In this document: positions 23,101 to 34,408 of the stretch, piece by piece
Layout of the letters: each line of letters starts with the position of its first letter
Position numbering within the stretch: the first letter of the stretch is position 1
Origin: Cryptomeria japonica
Lineage: Eukaryota > Streptophyta > Pinopsida > Cupressales > Cupressaceae
DNA: 64,000 nucleotides
Assembly (NCBI RefSeq): GCF_030272615.1
Contig: NC_081410.1
Coordinates: 292,488,457-292,552,456 of the forward strand
Reading direction: 5' to 3'
Position numbers and translations under genes: made by a program
Notes under the pieces: generated by a model
Told to the model about the DNA's origin: nothing
The model's database searches: none
Seen by the model: only the letters and a program-made list of their open reading frames with translations

Positions 23101-24369
23101 GAATCTAATGAGTGTAAATTGCCAATAGTAATGTCTAGAGGATTGCACTCTTTATGAGGAAGGAGTATCCTAAAGGTGACAAGAATATTTGTATGTGGGA
23201 AGTTGTGGTGCTAATTTAACAGATGGTAGTGTTGATTCATGGTGTGGTGGTGGCAGTGTGAGGGTGCATTCTATCCAACCTTTTAAAAGGTGTTATGATG
23301 TTAATCCTTGTGTGGTTTTGCATGTTCTTTGTGTGGATTGTTTTAATCTCTTATTGAGTATTGGTGAAGAAATCATTTAATTAGTAGTTCTATATTTAAA
23401 TAAATTCTTCTAAGAGAGATGAACATTTTCTTTGGTTTTCTACTTTTATTTCTTAAAAGACACAGACTTTCTCTAAGATTGTTTCTTACTCATTCACTTA
23501 TAGGTTTGTTTGAGTTGCTTTGATCTCATGTAATATATACTCTACGTAATCCTCTTTAACCAATCGAAACATGATCTTAATAGTGGGGAAATAAGTGATA
23601 GGTAAGACACATGGGTGTGCTAGTTTGAGATTTATGTTTTATTTATGGTATATCAATTGCTTTGTTTGTTTATCACCATATTTTTTTCATAAGGACTTAC
23701 CACTTTTTTATTTTATAATCTTTGGGCTTTGAAGCTTGAAATCATGACCTATGAGTTTAGTTGATGCTTATTTTAAAAATAGATTTATTATGACCAAAAA
23801 AATTATTATGATCTAGATTAAATGCTAAAATATACTTTTAAAATGTAATAAATAAATGAGTGACCAATATTCTTAGATTTTTAAACATTCTGATCTAGTT
23901 AGCTATAAAATCAAATAAATGACTAAATGTAACAACAATGGTTTTAGTTAACTAAATGAATGAGAAAATTAATGTTTTCTTTCCCTAGTTTCCTACATAA
24001 TTTTAGAGAGGTTTTTCACATGTTTTCGTTGGTAAATAAGGTATTGTACACCTTGCATAATAATTTTTATAATTGTAATATCTTGTTTATTATTTGATGT
24101 TGCACATGGACATGTACACATGTAGAGATTCTTTTGGAGTATTTTTCAGGTCCATGTTGTGATGTTACATTATAATCATTGTCCTCATTTTTGTCTCTGT
24201 CACAAAAATAAGATAATCACTACAAAGTTTTACCAATTTATAGCTTATGTTCTCTACGCACACTTTTTGAGGTATATTTATTACCCCTCATGTGTGATTT
24301 AGGACCCTCGATTCTTGATTTAGAGGTTCTAGTCCTTTTTTGGGTCTTTTAAGTTAGTTTTTGTGTTTT
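23101..24369. other. AT-rich filler, no gene recognised
   Basis: Only one short open frame (23189-23380), without motifs. Nothing structured was seen apart from T-rich runs. Confidence 0.5.
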
Positions 24370-25040
24370 GGTGTAAATCAGGTTCACAAACTTGAATTAC
24401 ACCTCTTTTATGCACACAAGTGTAAATCGCAGTTACAAACCCAAATTACACTTCCCCTTTAAAATTTTTAGTTTAGTACAAATCGAGTTTGTAATCTTGA
24501 TTTACACCACTTCATAACTAGGTCCTATTTTAGTGCATGTCCGAGTTATAACCCCAACCTACACCAAGTCCTCCACTTTGGTTAAAGTTGGAGTTACAAC
24601 CCCAACTTACACCAAGTTATCCCTTTCTAGTGCAAGGTAGGGTTATGGCCCCGACCTGCACCAAGTCCATCCATTTTGGTGTAGATTGGGGCCATAACCC
24701 CAACCTACACTAAGTCCTCTCAAAAAGGTGCATGTCGAGGCCATAACCCCAACCTACATCGAAGCCTTCCCCATTGGTGCAAGTCGGGGTTATAACCTTG
24801 ACCTACACCATTTCCTTTGCATTTTTCTAAGTGTTGGTGCAAATCGGGGTTGTAACCCTGACTTGGACCATGATTCTTTCTTAAGGTGTAAATCAAGGTT
24901 ATAGCCCCGATTCATGCCAAAGAGTATTTCTTTCCTATCTTTTGCATGTGCATTTTGGACTTATAAGTCCGATATGCACCTTCATGATTGTTGACCCTTC
25001 CCAAATGAAAATGGACTTATAAGTTCAAAATGCACTTCAT
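24370..25040. repeat. Array of about 13 degenerate palindromes
   Basis: Units of about 32-36 bp, spaced roughly 50-65 bp apart, each an inverted repeat. A typical left arm is GGTGCAAGTCGGGG, the centre is TTATAA or a variant, and the right arm is CCCCGACCTACACC-like. I count about 13 units from 24370 (GGTGTAAATCAGG...) to 25040. The last two have changed arms (GTGCATTTTGGACTTATAAG). Arm changes are often matched on the other side, so each unit could form a hairpin. No transposase or open frame is linked to it. Confidence 0.8.
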
Positions 25041-26826
25041 GAACCACATCTTTGGTCTTTTTTGTCTAACTCTGGGAATTCTTTAAATCCACTTTTCCAA
25101 CTCCTCTCCAAATGCCAGATTCAACACATTCGGACTAGATGACTATAAAATATAAGATACTTTGCGACAATATGAAGATTTATTGAATAAAAATGGAGAC
25201 AATGATGAACAAGATGAGGCCCCAAACACTTAGTCACTTTTATTCATTTCTAGCCTAGTGTCATTTTGTAATCTCAATCAACACTTCAAGTGTCATTTTG
25301 TATTTAAGTTTTTGTATCTAGAACTTGCACATATCCTAATTCAAATCGAACTCTATCTTTCACTTGGTCACAAATTAGTTGTAAATTTCCTAGTTTCATG
25401 TTGCACCTCTTCTCTCTATATATGAGGATTTTCATTGTAATAAGGATCTTTGTTTTGGATCTAGAATCTTTAATCTATATGCAACAAAACTCCACCCATG
25501 TGAAGAGAAAAAGTGAAACTTTGTGTTCCTATTGTTATTTTACAAACTTGATCAAATAAGAAGAAAGTTTTGGCTACTAGACTTTGTGTTGGATTCATTT
25601 GTCGTTTACGGTGAGATTGTTCTTATGTCATTCTTTTTGTAAATTCTTATTTTTCTCAAGTAAAGGTGTGGTTGAGGAGATATTGTTAAAGAGTAGAGGT
25701 AATTGTTGGTTTGTGAACTTTGTGTCATATTTCAGCTCTTTTTAATAGAATTAGGAATTGGTGAATGTGATATCATTTTGAATACTTTGAGCTTCATATT
25801 GGTATTTTCAAGGTTAAAGTTAGCTGAAATATTATAAGATACAATCTCGAAAGACTTTGTGCTTAGTTGTGTCATCTTGGAAAATAAAAATTAATCTAAA
25901 GACTTTGATCTTTATTTTATAATTTGAAAAATATTATCAAAATTTGTAACAATATATCAAAATAAAGACTTTGGGCTTTACTTTGATTATCTTAATTCAA
26001 TATTGTGGGTTACAGAGAAAGTTATTTTAAGGAAGGTTGATAGGAAAACAATGATTTTTAAGAAATTGAGCTTACGCACTATTTCTCCTCCCAAAGAAGC
26101 AACAGAGGATTTTGGGCCTTTATAAAAACTTTGCTTCTTTGTGTATTTGTAATTTGTTCATTTGCACATTTCAAGTTAATTTGTAACATTGAAATTATGA
26201 GAATTATTGTCACTCTATATTGTAAATTTTTTCCTGAAGAAAGAGGAGAGAATAACATCTATTCTGAAAAAAGAGGATAAGATGATGTACCACCCAAGTT
26301 TAGATTAGAAGTTAGAAGTTGTATTTTATTTTATATAGATAGAGCAGTGAGTTAAAGGAGTATCCTTCCCTTAGAAATTAGGAGAGATTCAATCTCACAC
26401 ACTGTGGTTGAAACCATAATTTGTAAACTCACCTAGTTTCCAAAATTTTCAACCAACGATAACATTGTAATATTATATTATAATTATTTAATATTGGGGA
26501 AAGATATTTAAAAAGAGAAAGCTAAGTACCCATTATTAAATTTGGAGTCAAGGGTTAGTTGTGAGCACATGGTTTTTGATTAACGACCAAACAAATTTTG
26601 AGCAAACTCTAAACCCCTTACAACAAGTTTTGAGGGGACTTGAAACCCTTAGTTTTTACACAGATCCGAAACCCAAAATAAAAAGCTGCAAAAAGATACA
26701 TCTTAGATAATCAACAGCTCAAACTCGGCCTAATTTTAAAGATTAAACATTGAAGAACTAGCTGAAAAAGAAGAAGGCCAAAACCATACACCAGAAAACT
26801 TAAATTAGCATTAACAAAGGGATATT
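25041..26826. other. AT-rich filler, possible LTR promoter, no gene
   Basis: CTCTCTATATATGAGG near 25414 looks like a plant TATA region of the kind found in LTRs. 25770-26130 has a loose series of GACTTTG(G/T)GCTT words. No LTR ends, primer site or coding domain could be fixed. Confidence 0.4.
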
Positions 26827-27720
26827 CTAGGCTCCCTCATCCATAACCATGGGTTTTAGAAAGGCTCCTATAACCTTAACCTTGAGAATAAGAATCATTG
26901 AGTTCACCAAACCCTTCAAGAACTCCACCTTAATAGGAGAAGAAGGAGTGAAGTTAGCATACAACCCAACCTCATTATCCTTCTAGCCAAGAGACAACAC
27001 ACCATTAGTCCCCCATAGACACTTCCCAACAACACCCACTGCATCCAACTCCACCTCTATAGAAGAAGGGTCATCTCTAGTGAAAACTATCTCCACCTCA
27101 ATAGAAGATAGAGCTGCCTCTATAGGAAGAACTAGAGAAAACCAGAGATGCAAAGACAAGACTAGGAGGGCCACAACTGAAGAATGAAGATTGAGGAGAC
27201 CAACTAAAGGGCCAAAAAATATAGAGACAATCATAATGACCCTTAGTAAATTCACATCATACAACACCAGGGGATAAAAAACACTCAACCATCCCCGAAA
27301 AGAAAAGAGACAAAAAGTGAGAACAAGATATTGGCAGGAAAAGACTACACCCTCCAAGAATAGAGCAACAACATTGGAGATCAAGAAATGGGGAGAACTC
27401 CTAGAAACAAATTAGAACAATCCCCAAATAGTTATCACCAAAGGTCAATAAACCCCCAACAAAGCACCAACAAACAAAGGGGAAACAAATATAGTCATCA
27501 AATATAACCCAAAAAGACTCCTCATCACAAGCCTATAATAGTCAATCAACAAAGGGGTTCTGACAGCCCTTGGTCTTTCTATACCCATACTAGATGCATA
27601 GTTCAAAACAAAAGATAGAATGATACACTCCACGAACAAAGCTCCAATAACAGTCCATAGGAAAAACCCTCCCAAAAATAAAGGGCACTAGATAGCACCA
27701 AAAAATATCCCCCTCAAAAC
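26827..27720 (-). pseudogene. Unidentified hydrophobic protein, C-terminal part (split by an LTR element)
   Basis: Continues in frame the reading frame of 35474-35992 once the element 27721-35468 and one target duplicate are removed; the junction codons read CTA GTT TTG AGG. The minus strand contains several likely membrane segments (FFLWTVIGALFVECIILSFV, LYLMTIFVSPLFVGALLGVY, VVALLVLSLHLWFSLVLPI), then a short acidic part and a final stop TAG at 26827-26829. Internal stops: TAG soon after the junction, TGA at the end of the GALLGVY block (27445-27447), TAA further on, and TAG near 26981. I do not recognise the family. Hydrophobic translations can arise by chance from T-rich DNA, so gene status is tentative. 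Confidence 0.4.
27716..27720. repeat. Imperfect target-site duplication (left), AAAAC
   Basis: AAAAC precedes the LTR at 27721; AATAC follows the other LTR at 35469-35473 (4 of 5 match). Confidence 0.6.
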
Positions 27721-28800
27721 TGATGAATACTAAGAGGGGGGGTGAATTAGTATGCCAAAAATCACTGTACTTAAACACTTTGCTAGACTAACAGTAAACT
27801 AGTAAAATAGTTTAGTAGACAAACCGGTTAGCACACATGCAAACCAAATAGCAACTAATGCATTCACCCACAAAAGAACACACACCATAACGCAAGAGAT
27901 TTTGACATGGAAACCCAAATGGGAAAAACCACGGTGAGATGGAACTCACAAGTAACTATCTGCAGAATAGGAACCAGACTAGTTAAGGTCATACAATGTT
28001 CTTTACCAGAATAGATCCTGTTAGGAATCTCAATCTCTATTAGGAGATAAGTCCGATTAAAGACTACCTTGCTAGAGGATTTTAGATCCACAGATGTGAA
28101 CCACCTTTGTAGAGGATTTACAAAAGGCTTTTGGGCCTACCTAGTTAAGGGCTTCAAACTTGTCGAAGATGTGAGTAATCAACAAGTGAGTGATCTATCA
28201 AATAGCACAGATTGCTTGGTTAGATCCTTGATAGCTTGTCCCTAATGCATTCCAGCATGACTTCAGTCTTCTACACATTCACACTCTCTCTAACTCATCA
28301 ACCACCTTAAACCCTAGCAACAACCTAAAACCCTAGACATGATGTCCTTATAAAGGAATCTGATTTCATGTTGGTCCAATAGGATTACAATAAAATTTCC
28401 TAGGTTCAATGCATCTAGACATATTATACAACTCGACACAAAAAGAACCATTAAAGTGTCGACACCGTCAAACAATCGGTGGATGGTAACTCATCACAGA
28501 GTATTACCGGTTCATACAAAATACCGATTGCCGGTTTGACAAAAATGAAGACTAAGAAATATGTGTTCTGCTGCTTTGATCCTTCATACCACTTGAGATC
28601 CTTGAACCGCTTGGGGTCAACATACCGCTTCAGATCGGTAAACACTTTCTGCAAAACACCAATAGTCTAAGGACTATAATGAATCATACCGATTGGGAAC
28701 AATTGTCGGTTGAGCATAACTCATACATATAAAAGTGATCTCAATGCAAGTGTGTGTCCATCAATGACAATCACAACATAATCATCAAAAAATGCCAACA
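27721..28800 (-). repeat. 3' LTR of the pol-less element
   Basis: Pairs with 34409-35468. It is about 20 bp longer, mainly because of a small duplication near 28025-28045 around TTAGGA. It starts TGATGAATACTAAGAG and ends AAAAAATGCCAACA. Confidence 0.88.
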
Positions 28801-29075
28801 ATCTCCCCCTTTGGCATTGATGGCAACACTTAGGAAAATTTTGACATCTAAGTGTTTTACAACAAAAATATGCCATAATCAAAATTACTCCCCCTAAGCA
28901 TATACACTATCCCTTTTGTAGAAAATAAAATGTATACTACTTTTTAACAGAAATAACATGAAGGTATACATCAAAATATTCAAAATCTATACTTCTCCCG
29001 CTTTGCCAACAATGACAAAAATAATATTGTAGACTAACCCTTGTTTCATTAGTATTAAAAGAATAAGAGTCAATC
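28801..29075 (-). other. 3' internal remnant of the pol-less element, with polypurine tract
   Basis: 28801-28812 reads ATCTCCCCCTTT, i.e. AAAGGGGGAGAT on the element strand, next to the 3' LTR, as in the plus-strand copia at 30178-30189. The rest is AT-rich and noncoding. Confidence 0.7.
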
Positions 29076-29813
29076 CTTTCCAAATAGGTATGTTCTTGAT
29101 TCAATCCAAATACTTGAAAGAGTTACTAAAAAGTTACTAGATACAAATCTATGATAGGACGTTTACTATATTTGACACAAACCAGACCTGATATTATGAA
29201 TGCAGTATGTATTGTTTCAAGATTTCAAAGTAATCCTAGAGAAAATCATGAATCAGCAGTAAAAAGTATTTTCTGGTACTTACAAGGCACTATAAATCTT
29301 GGATTATGGTATCCTAGAAATGAAAACTTTGAATTATGTGCATACATAGATGAAAATTGGGTAGGAGATGTGGATGATAGAAAAAGCACCACTGGCGGAG
29401 CATTCTTTCTTGGAAATAGACTAGTTTCTTGGTTGAGTAAAAAATAGAGTTGTGCATCTTTATCAACAACAGAATCAGAATATGTTGTAGCGGCAACTAA
29501 CTGTACATAGGTACTATGGCTTAAGCAAATGTTGAAAGACATAAAGGTAAAATGCAAGGAACCTATTACTATATATTGTGATAACACTACAGCAATTAAT
29601 ATATCTAAGAATCCAGTACTACATTCTAAAACAAAACATGTTTCTATCAAACTGAATTTTCTAAGGGAAAAAGTTGAAGAAAAGGAGATAAAACTAGTTT
29701 ATGTGAATACTAAAGAACATCTTGTAGATATTTTTACAAAACCTTTGCCTAAGGAGACTTTTCAATATCTCAGAGATCAGCTTGGAGTCATACCACCACC
29801 GGTAGAGACTTAG
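29076..29813 (+). pseudogene. Copia RT end and RNase H (fragment)
   Basis: Begins in the RT C-terminus (FLIQSKYLKELL) with a deletion of about 110 nt relative to the copy near 52.9 kb. It then reads LTQTRPDIMNAVC, LCAYIDENWVGDVDDRKST, STTESEYVVAATN, YCDNTTAINI, HSKTKHVSIK and VDIFTKPLP, the copia RNase H order. TAG codons at 29445 and 29508 interrupt it. The related minus-strand copy at 52166-52609 has CAG where 29508 has TAG, which shows a direct C-to-T change. Everything upstream (gag to most of RT) and the 5' LTR are missing. Confidence 0.92.
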
Positions 29814-30189
29814 ACAGTTGATGATTGTCATCAACCGGCATAATTATCAGACAAATCTTTTACTCTAATCTTTGATGACGAAGCTACTTCTCAGGGGGAG
29901 TAGTTGGTATATTGAATTGATTGGTATTTTGTATATGAACTTGGTTTTATTATAACTTTGGCATTTGATGTCAAAGGGGGAGAGATATCTATGGAAAAAC
30001 ACATTATCTTTTGAGGAACTTTGGATAACACATGTTGCTCCCAGGGGGAGAGATTGTTGTTTGGGAGAGACTATTACTCTCTGTATTCTGGTTATGATCT
30101 TTTTGGAGATTGTTGGTTTTTGGCATTTTTGTTTTGGCACTTTGATGGTTTTTCCATCTTGTGTTGCCATCAATGCCAAAGGGGGAGAT
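29814..30189 (+). other. Copia 3' untranslated region with polypurine tracts
   Basis: Contains three G-rich purine runs (CAGGGGGAG near 29893, AGGGGGAGAGATT near 30041, and AAAGGGGGAGAT at 30178-30189). The last abuts the LTR and is the likely priming site for plus-strand DNA. Confidence 0.7.
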
Positions 30190-31249
30190 TGTTGGCATTT
30201 TGGTATGGTTTTGTCATTGATGTCAACACCTACTAGAACACTAGCACTTTGGAGATCCAATAGCATTCACCGGCAAGCAAGTAACTATTGCACAGTTACT
30301 GGTATATGGTTCACTGACAGGATATAATGATCACTGACACTTGAAATGATATGGAAGACACTTGGTAATATAGAAGACATCATGTGGACATCTTATCTTA
30401 ATGAATTAATCATTGGTATATTCATATTTGCATATTTACTTTTACCAACAAATAGGTCTAGGGTTATCTAGGGTTACATTGACAGATTTATCTTTTCCAG
30501 ATCAACATGGCACGCTATGGAAATGATTAATTATTGTTGTAAATGCATTAAGTTGACATGTTCAATCAGTTATTGCATCGGATATTATATTGTTTGTAAA
30601 ATGTTTTTATTGTAATATCTTGTAGAGCCGACCTACTAAAATTGGTCTTAGGTTATGGTATAAATGTAAGATCTTATTTGTAAGATCAAGTGTGAAATGC
30701 AAAAAAGAATTGTGTGAAGGTGTATGTGAGATTAAGCAGTGCAATACACAAAGACATCATTTGAAGGTGAATCTAGGTTTTTGTGAAAGCATATTAGCAT
30801 TACACCGGTACTGAATCCAGCATATGAAGATGCTATTTTGTGCAGTACATTCTTATTGGATTTAACCATCCAACTATAGTCAGTGTGACTCCCATTTTGT
30901 GATTGAGCAGTGAGCTCTAGGTTGTTGGCCTTTCTGCATGTACAGACCCCATTTATGTACACTTACTATCTGTAGTAGTATCATCTGATTGTGGGTAAGG
31001 TTTCCAACCATGGTTTTTTCCCTTACAGGGTTTCCACGTACAAATATTGGTGTCATGTGTTGTGGATGACTTTGTGTTAATGTTTCATGCATTAATCTTT
31101 ATCGGTATAACAATTAACTGTTAAAATTATGTACCGACATACTTAATTGGTTTACCGGTATTAAGCATTAAGTTGGTTAAGTTGTTTTTGGTTTGAATTT
31201 ATTTGACAACTGATTCACCCCCCCTCTCAGTCGTCTCTGAGACCTAACA
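30190..31249 (+). repeat. Plus-strand copia 3' LTR (1060 bp)
   Basis: Starts TGTTGGCATTTTGGTATGG after the polypurine tract and ends TCTCTGAGACCTAACA. It is the same family as 36194-36460 (partial) and the reverse complement of 50844-51839. The C-tract CACCCCCCCTCTCAG lies about 20 bases before the end. The LTR end directly truncates the accessory ORF of the host element at 31250. Confidence 0.9.
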
Positions 31250-32637
31250 AAAATGTCAATATTTACCGGTGTAGATGATGCCAGTTCATTCTTTGTCATT
31301 TTCTTTGTTTGTCTTATCTTCTTGGGTTTTTCTTCAGACACAGTTTCTTCTGAGTCCGGTGAATTATTCCTTGTTTTCCTCTTCCTCTCAAAGACTTTTG
31401 CAGGTGCCACTTCCGGTTTCTTCTTTGCAGGTGACTACTTGGTCACTTTGGGACTGGCTGCAGTAACCGGTGCTGATGCCAAAGGCACAGCCTTTCCTTT
31501 CTTTTTAGGGGGTTCTACAACCGGTGCAACCCTTTCCAAATAGGTGTCGGTTCTCTTTGCCTTAGGATCAAGGGGTGAGGCAATTAGGGTAGAAGAATAC
31601 CCATCCAGCATATCATACATCACCTCATAGCCCATAGGCTCTACATTTTCCTGTCTGGGCTCAACAGCCTCCATTATGCATTCATCCACTTTGATGATAA
31701 AGCAGATATCCTCTTCATATTTCTTGACAATGTCACTGGATATCCTCATCCTTAGGCTCATCTTTCTTCTAAACTCATCAAAATACTTGTTCAGAACATC
31801 AGGGTAATTGGTTCCAACTACTTGCAGGCTCTCTTTGATTTGCTTGGTAATCGGTTGGTCGACAGACCACTGAATATCTCCAACTCCTGGGAAATAAACT
31901 TGGAAGTAGAAGAATAACCCTACCAGTAGTTGCCCAAACTTGAATCTCAGTGCATTATCTTGTTTGATTGACTTAAGATTCAACATAAGTTGTCTTTGCA
32001 TACAGGTGCACAGATCGAACGATGCATCTTCTTTGATCATCCTGTAAGCAATGTTTACCGTTGCAACGGAAACAGAAATAATTCTGCTGGCAGAGAACGT
32101 TTGGTAGCCTATCACCATGCAAGCATACTTGACCAGATCATCCTTGATTGATTTGATGGTCATGCCACGTGAGTCGCTCACTAAACCGGTGAGCTTGGAC
32201 ATTTCAGTCTTGCTGACCTTCCTTAGGGCTAGCAATTCCCCTGTATTGCAGAAACCGGTGATGACCTGAATAGCTTGTGGTGTGATATCATGTGTTCTCT
32301 CAAGATACATCTTGTCACCATGAACTCTGCTCAGAATGATTTGAATGTGGTCATCTGTGAAATCTTCTAGGAAGTAAACCGCATTGTGAAGCTTCTTCTT
32401 CTCCAAGATGCTATACTCTGGTTTGATCTTTTTATCCTTCCCACAGAATAGACCTAGCTGAGAATGGATTGCAAGAGACCCTAGGTCTTCAATTTTGCAA
32501 TCTATATAATCTGAAATCCCTTCTTCTACTATAACACCAGCTGGTACTTGAGACAAGGCATTATAATTCAACTTTTGTTGTATGAAATCCATAGAATCGA
32601 CAGTTGCACTAGAACTATCATGAGATGCGGAATCCAT
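31250..32637 (-). pseudogene. Accessory ORF of unknown function in the pol-less element
   Basis: The minus ATG at 32637 opens 400 codons without a stop, to TAG at 31435-31437. The same frame then continues (SPAKKKPEVAPAKVFERKRK...) until an LTR cuts it at 31250. The N-terminal about 330 residues look globular and helical (ITPQAIQVITGFCNTGELLA, SASRIISVSVATVNIAYRMI, FKFGQLLVGLFFYFQVYF). The C-terminal tail is Lys/Pro/Ala- and Ser-rich, probably disordered and nuclear-type basic. It is not gag, protease, integrase or RT. The block spacing resembles LINE ORF3 (see findings). It is one of the best-preserved long ORFs in the window. The C-terminus is unknown. Confidence 0.7.
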
Positions 32638-33155
32638 GATAAAACAAAAAACTCAAGAAATACCTTTCAAAAATTGAGAATTTAGGGCTTACAAATTCCA
32701 CTTCGCCTCACACTTCGTCGGTTGCTGAATCACCGCTTTGAGTTCTTCTCTTGACCATTTGATATTTGCTTTTGAATCTTCTTCAGGGTTTTGAGATTTC
32801 TTTGAATTGCAACACAAATCACTTTTTTTTCGCTCTGCACTTGAAAAACTTCTTCTCTTGAAAAATGATAGTGAGAAATGATTTGAAAATTCCTTTTAAA
32901 CATATTCCTCACCTACCATAATAAATGCTCCACCATTAGGGCATAAACCCTAATTTGCCTGTTACCATTTTTGGTCTTCTACCAAATGACAGGTATCACA
33001 TACCAGTTAAGGTCTTTTATCGGTGTAAACTGAGGGTTCGTAGTGTTTCACCATTTGCTCCCCCTAAGCTTTTCTAATTCTTAGTTTGTCAGTTTTGTTA
33101 TTTCCACACTAGGTGTAGAAACTGGTTCTTCTTGCAACACTCCTAGTTTCTTTTT
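32638..33155 (-). other. Spacer before the accessory ORF
   Basis: A noncoding-looking 0.5 kb between the gag-like stop and the accessory ATG. It contains GGGGGAGCAAATGG (near 33060), like the G-rich runs near LTRs, and a purine-rich stretch before the ATG. It could be a leader carried with the accessory ORF. Confidence 0.45.
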
Positions 33156-34370
33156 CTAGGTTTTGTTCATATCTGCTTGAACAGTGTCAATATCAATCTT
33201 TTCTTCCGGAGTAATCAGTATGTCATCTGATATGTTCTTTCTTGTTATGAAGAATCTAGCAATGTGACCCAGTTTGTTGCAATGATAGCAGACCATTCCT
33301 GGTGCTCTCCAAGGTCCATTATTCATGTTACCATTCTTCCTCATGCATGTTGCAGCAGTGTGACCATGATCATGATAGATCAAATAGTTTTCTCTCCATC
33401 CAGTTGCTGCTTGATAGCCACCACTTCTTGACTGATGATTGAAGGCATTAAATTGGTTGTGATTTTGGTTCACAAAAGTTTCTGGATCAACTCCTTGAGT
33501 CCTCTGAGGATATCTTCCAGTGTTGTTTATAACAGACCTGCATTCAGATGCTCTATGCCCAAACTTATTGCATGCATAATAGTTACCATTGAATCTATAG
33601 GATCTAGGCTTATCATTTAGAAAATAGGGAAAATTATTGTAAGCCTTACTCCTACACACATTGGTAGTATGTCCTTCTTTAAGACAGTTAAAGCAAACAG
33701 GTTTGAACTTTTGCTTACCTTTATCCTTTGATGCTAGTTTTTTCTTCGATGGTTCAACATTTGTACCAGGGGTCTCACCTTCCTCATGATCGGAATAACC
33801 AAGCCCATCTATATTCTTAACAGGTTTGGCAGATTCAAGCTTTTGCTCTAGCTTGACAGTACTCTTGTTGAACTTAACAAGTATTTCCTTTGACTCAGAG
33901 AGTTCTTTGGAAATAGCAACATTTGTTTCCATCAAGTTTTCATTCTCAGAGATGGCAATGTTCAATTCTCCTTGCATGTCTTCCTTTTCCACTTTGCTCA
34001 CATGGAGTTGAGAAGTTAGGGCACTGATCTCTTGCTTCAGCTTGGAGTTTTCATGATCTTTGTCTTTTACTAGATCTTAAGCTTTCCTCCAGTTCTCAAG
34101 CTCTTGGCACATTAGAATAGTCAGTCCTTCCAATTCTTTTCTCAGGTTGGAATTGGATTCATTCAACTTTTCTACTTATTGAATTAGGACTTCCATGTCC
34201 GCTTCATCAGAGGAACTATTTTCAGATAGCTCCATTATTTTTTTGGCATGTTCTCTCCTTTTTGCTTGAGAGGCCTTATATTTGACCATAAGATCATCAT
34301 AGGCTTCCTCAGACTGAGTGAGTCGATGAGTAAGTTCCCTCATAGTGTACTCCCCCATATCTCTTTCCAA
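33156..34370 (-). pseudogene. Gag-like coiled-coil protein with four zinc knuckles
   Basis: Starts at the minus ATG 25 nt after the primer site (34370) and ends at 33156, about 405 codons, with two TAA stops (near 34175 and 34080). Residues 1-200 are Glu/Lys/Ser-rich heptad-like sequence, predicted coiled coil. Four knuckle positions follow. CFNCLKEGHTTNVC is complete. YYACNKFGHRASEC has lost its first Cys. LIYHDHGHTAATC has lost two. CYHCNKLGHIARFF has lost the last. The N-terminal Gag domain seen in the copia at 38.8 kb is missing. Gag-like proteins assemble particles around element RNA; this copy would bind RNA poorly. Confidence 0.82.
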
Positions 34371-34394
34371 GTGGTTAGACTTATAGAAAGGTTG

Positions 34395-34406
34395 GCTCTG
34401 ATACCA
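34395..34406 (-). promoter_or_regulatory. Primer-binding site (initiator tRNA-Met type)
   Basis: TGGTATCAGAGC on the minus strand, 2 nt inside the 5' LTR edge. Confidence 0.92.
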
Positions 34407-34408
34407 AT

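Noticed and set aside
24370-25040. CRISPR-like array
   Set aside because: Units are palindromic and diverged, spacers are irregular, no cas genes exist and the DNA is clearly plant.
25770-26130. Tandem repeat of GACTTTG(G/T)GCTT words
   Set aside because: Spacing is irregular and the intervening sequence is not similar enough to call an array by eye.
31253-31543. Plus-strand frame rich in Phe/Ser opposite the accessory ORF
   Set aside because: It is the antisense of the Lys/Glu-rich tail of the accessory ORF; hydrophobic antisense translations of such tails are expected.
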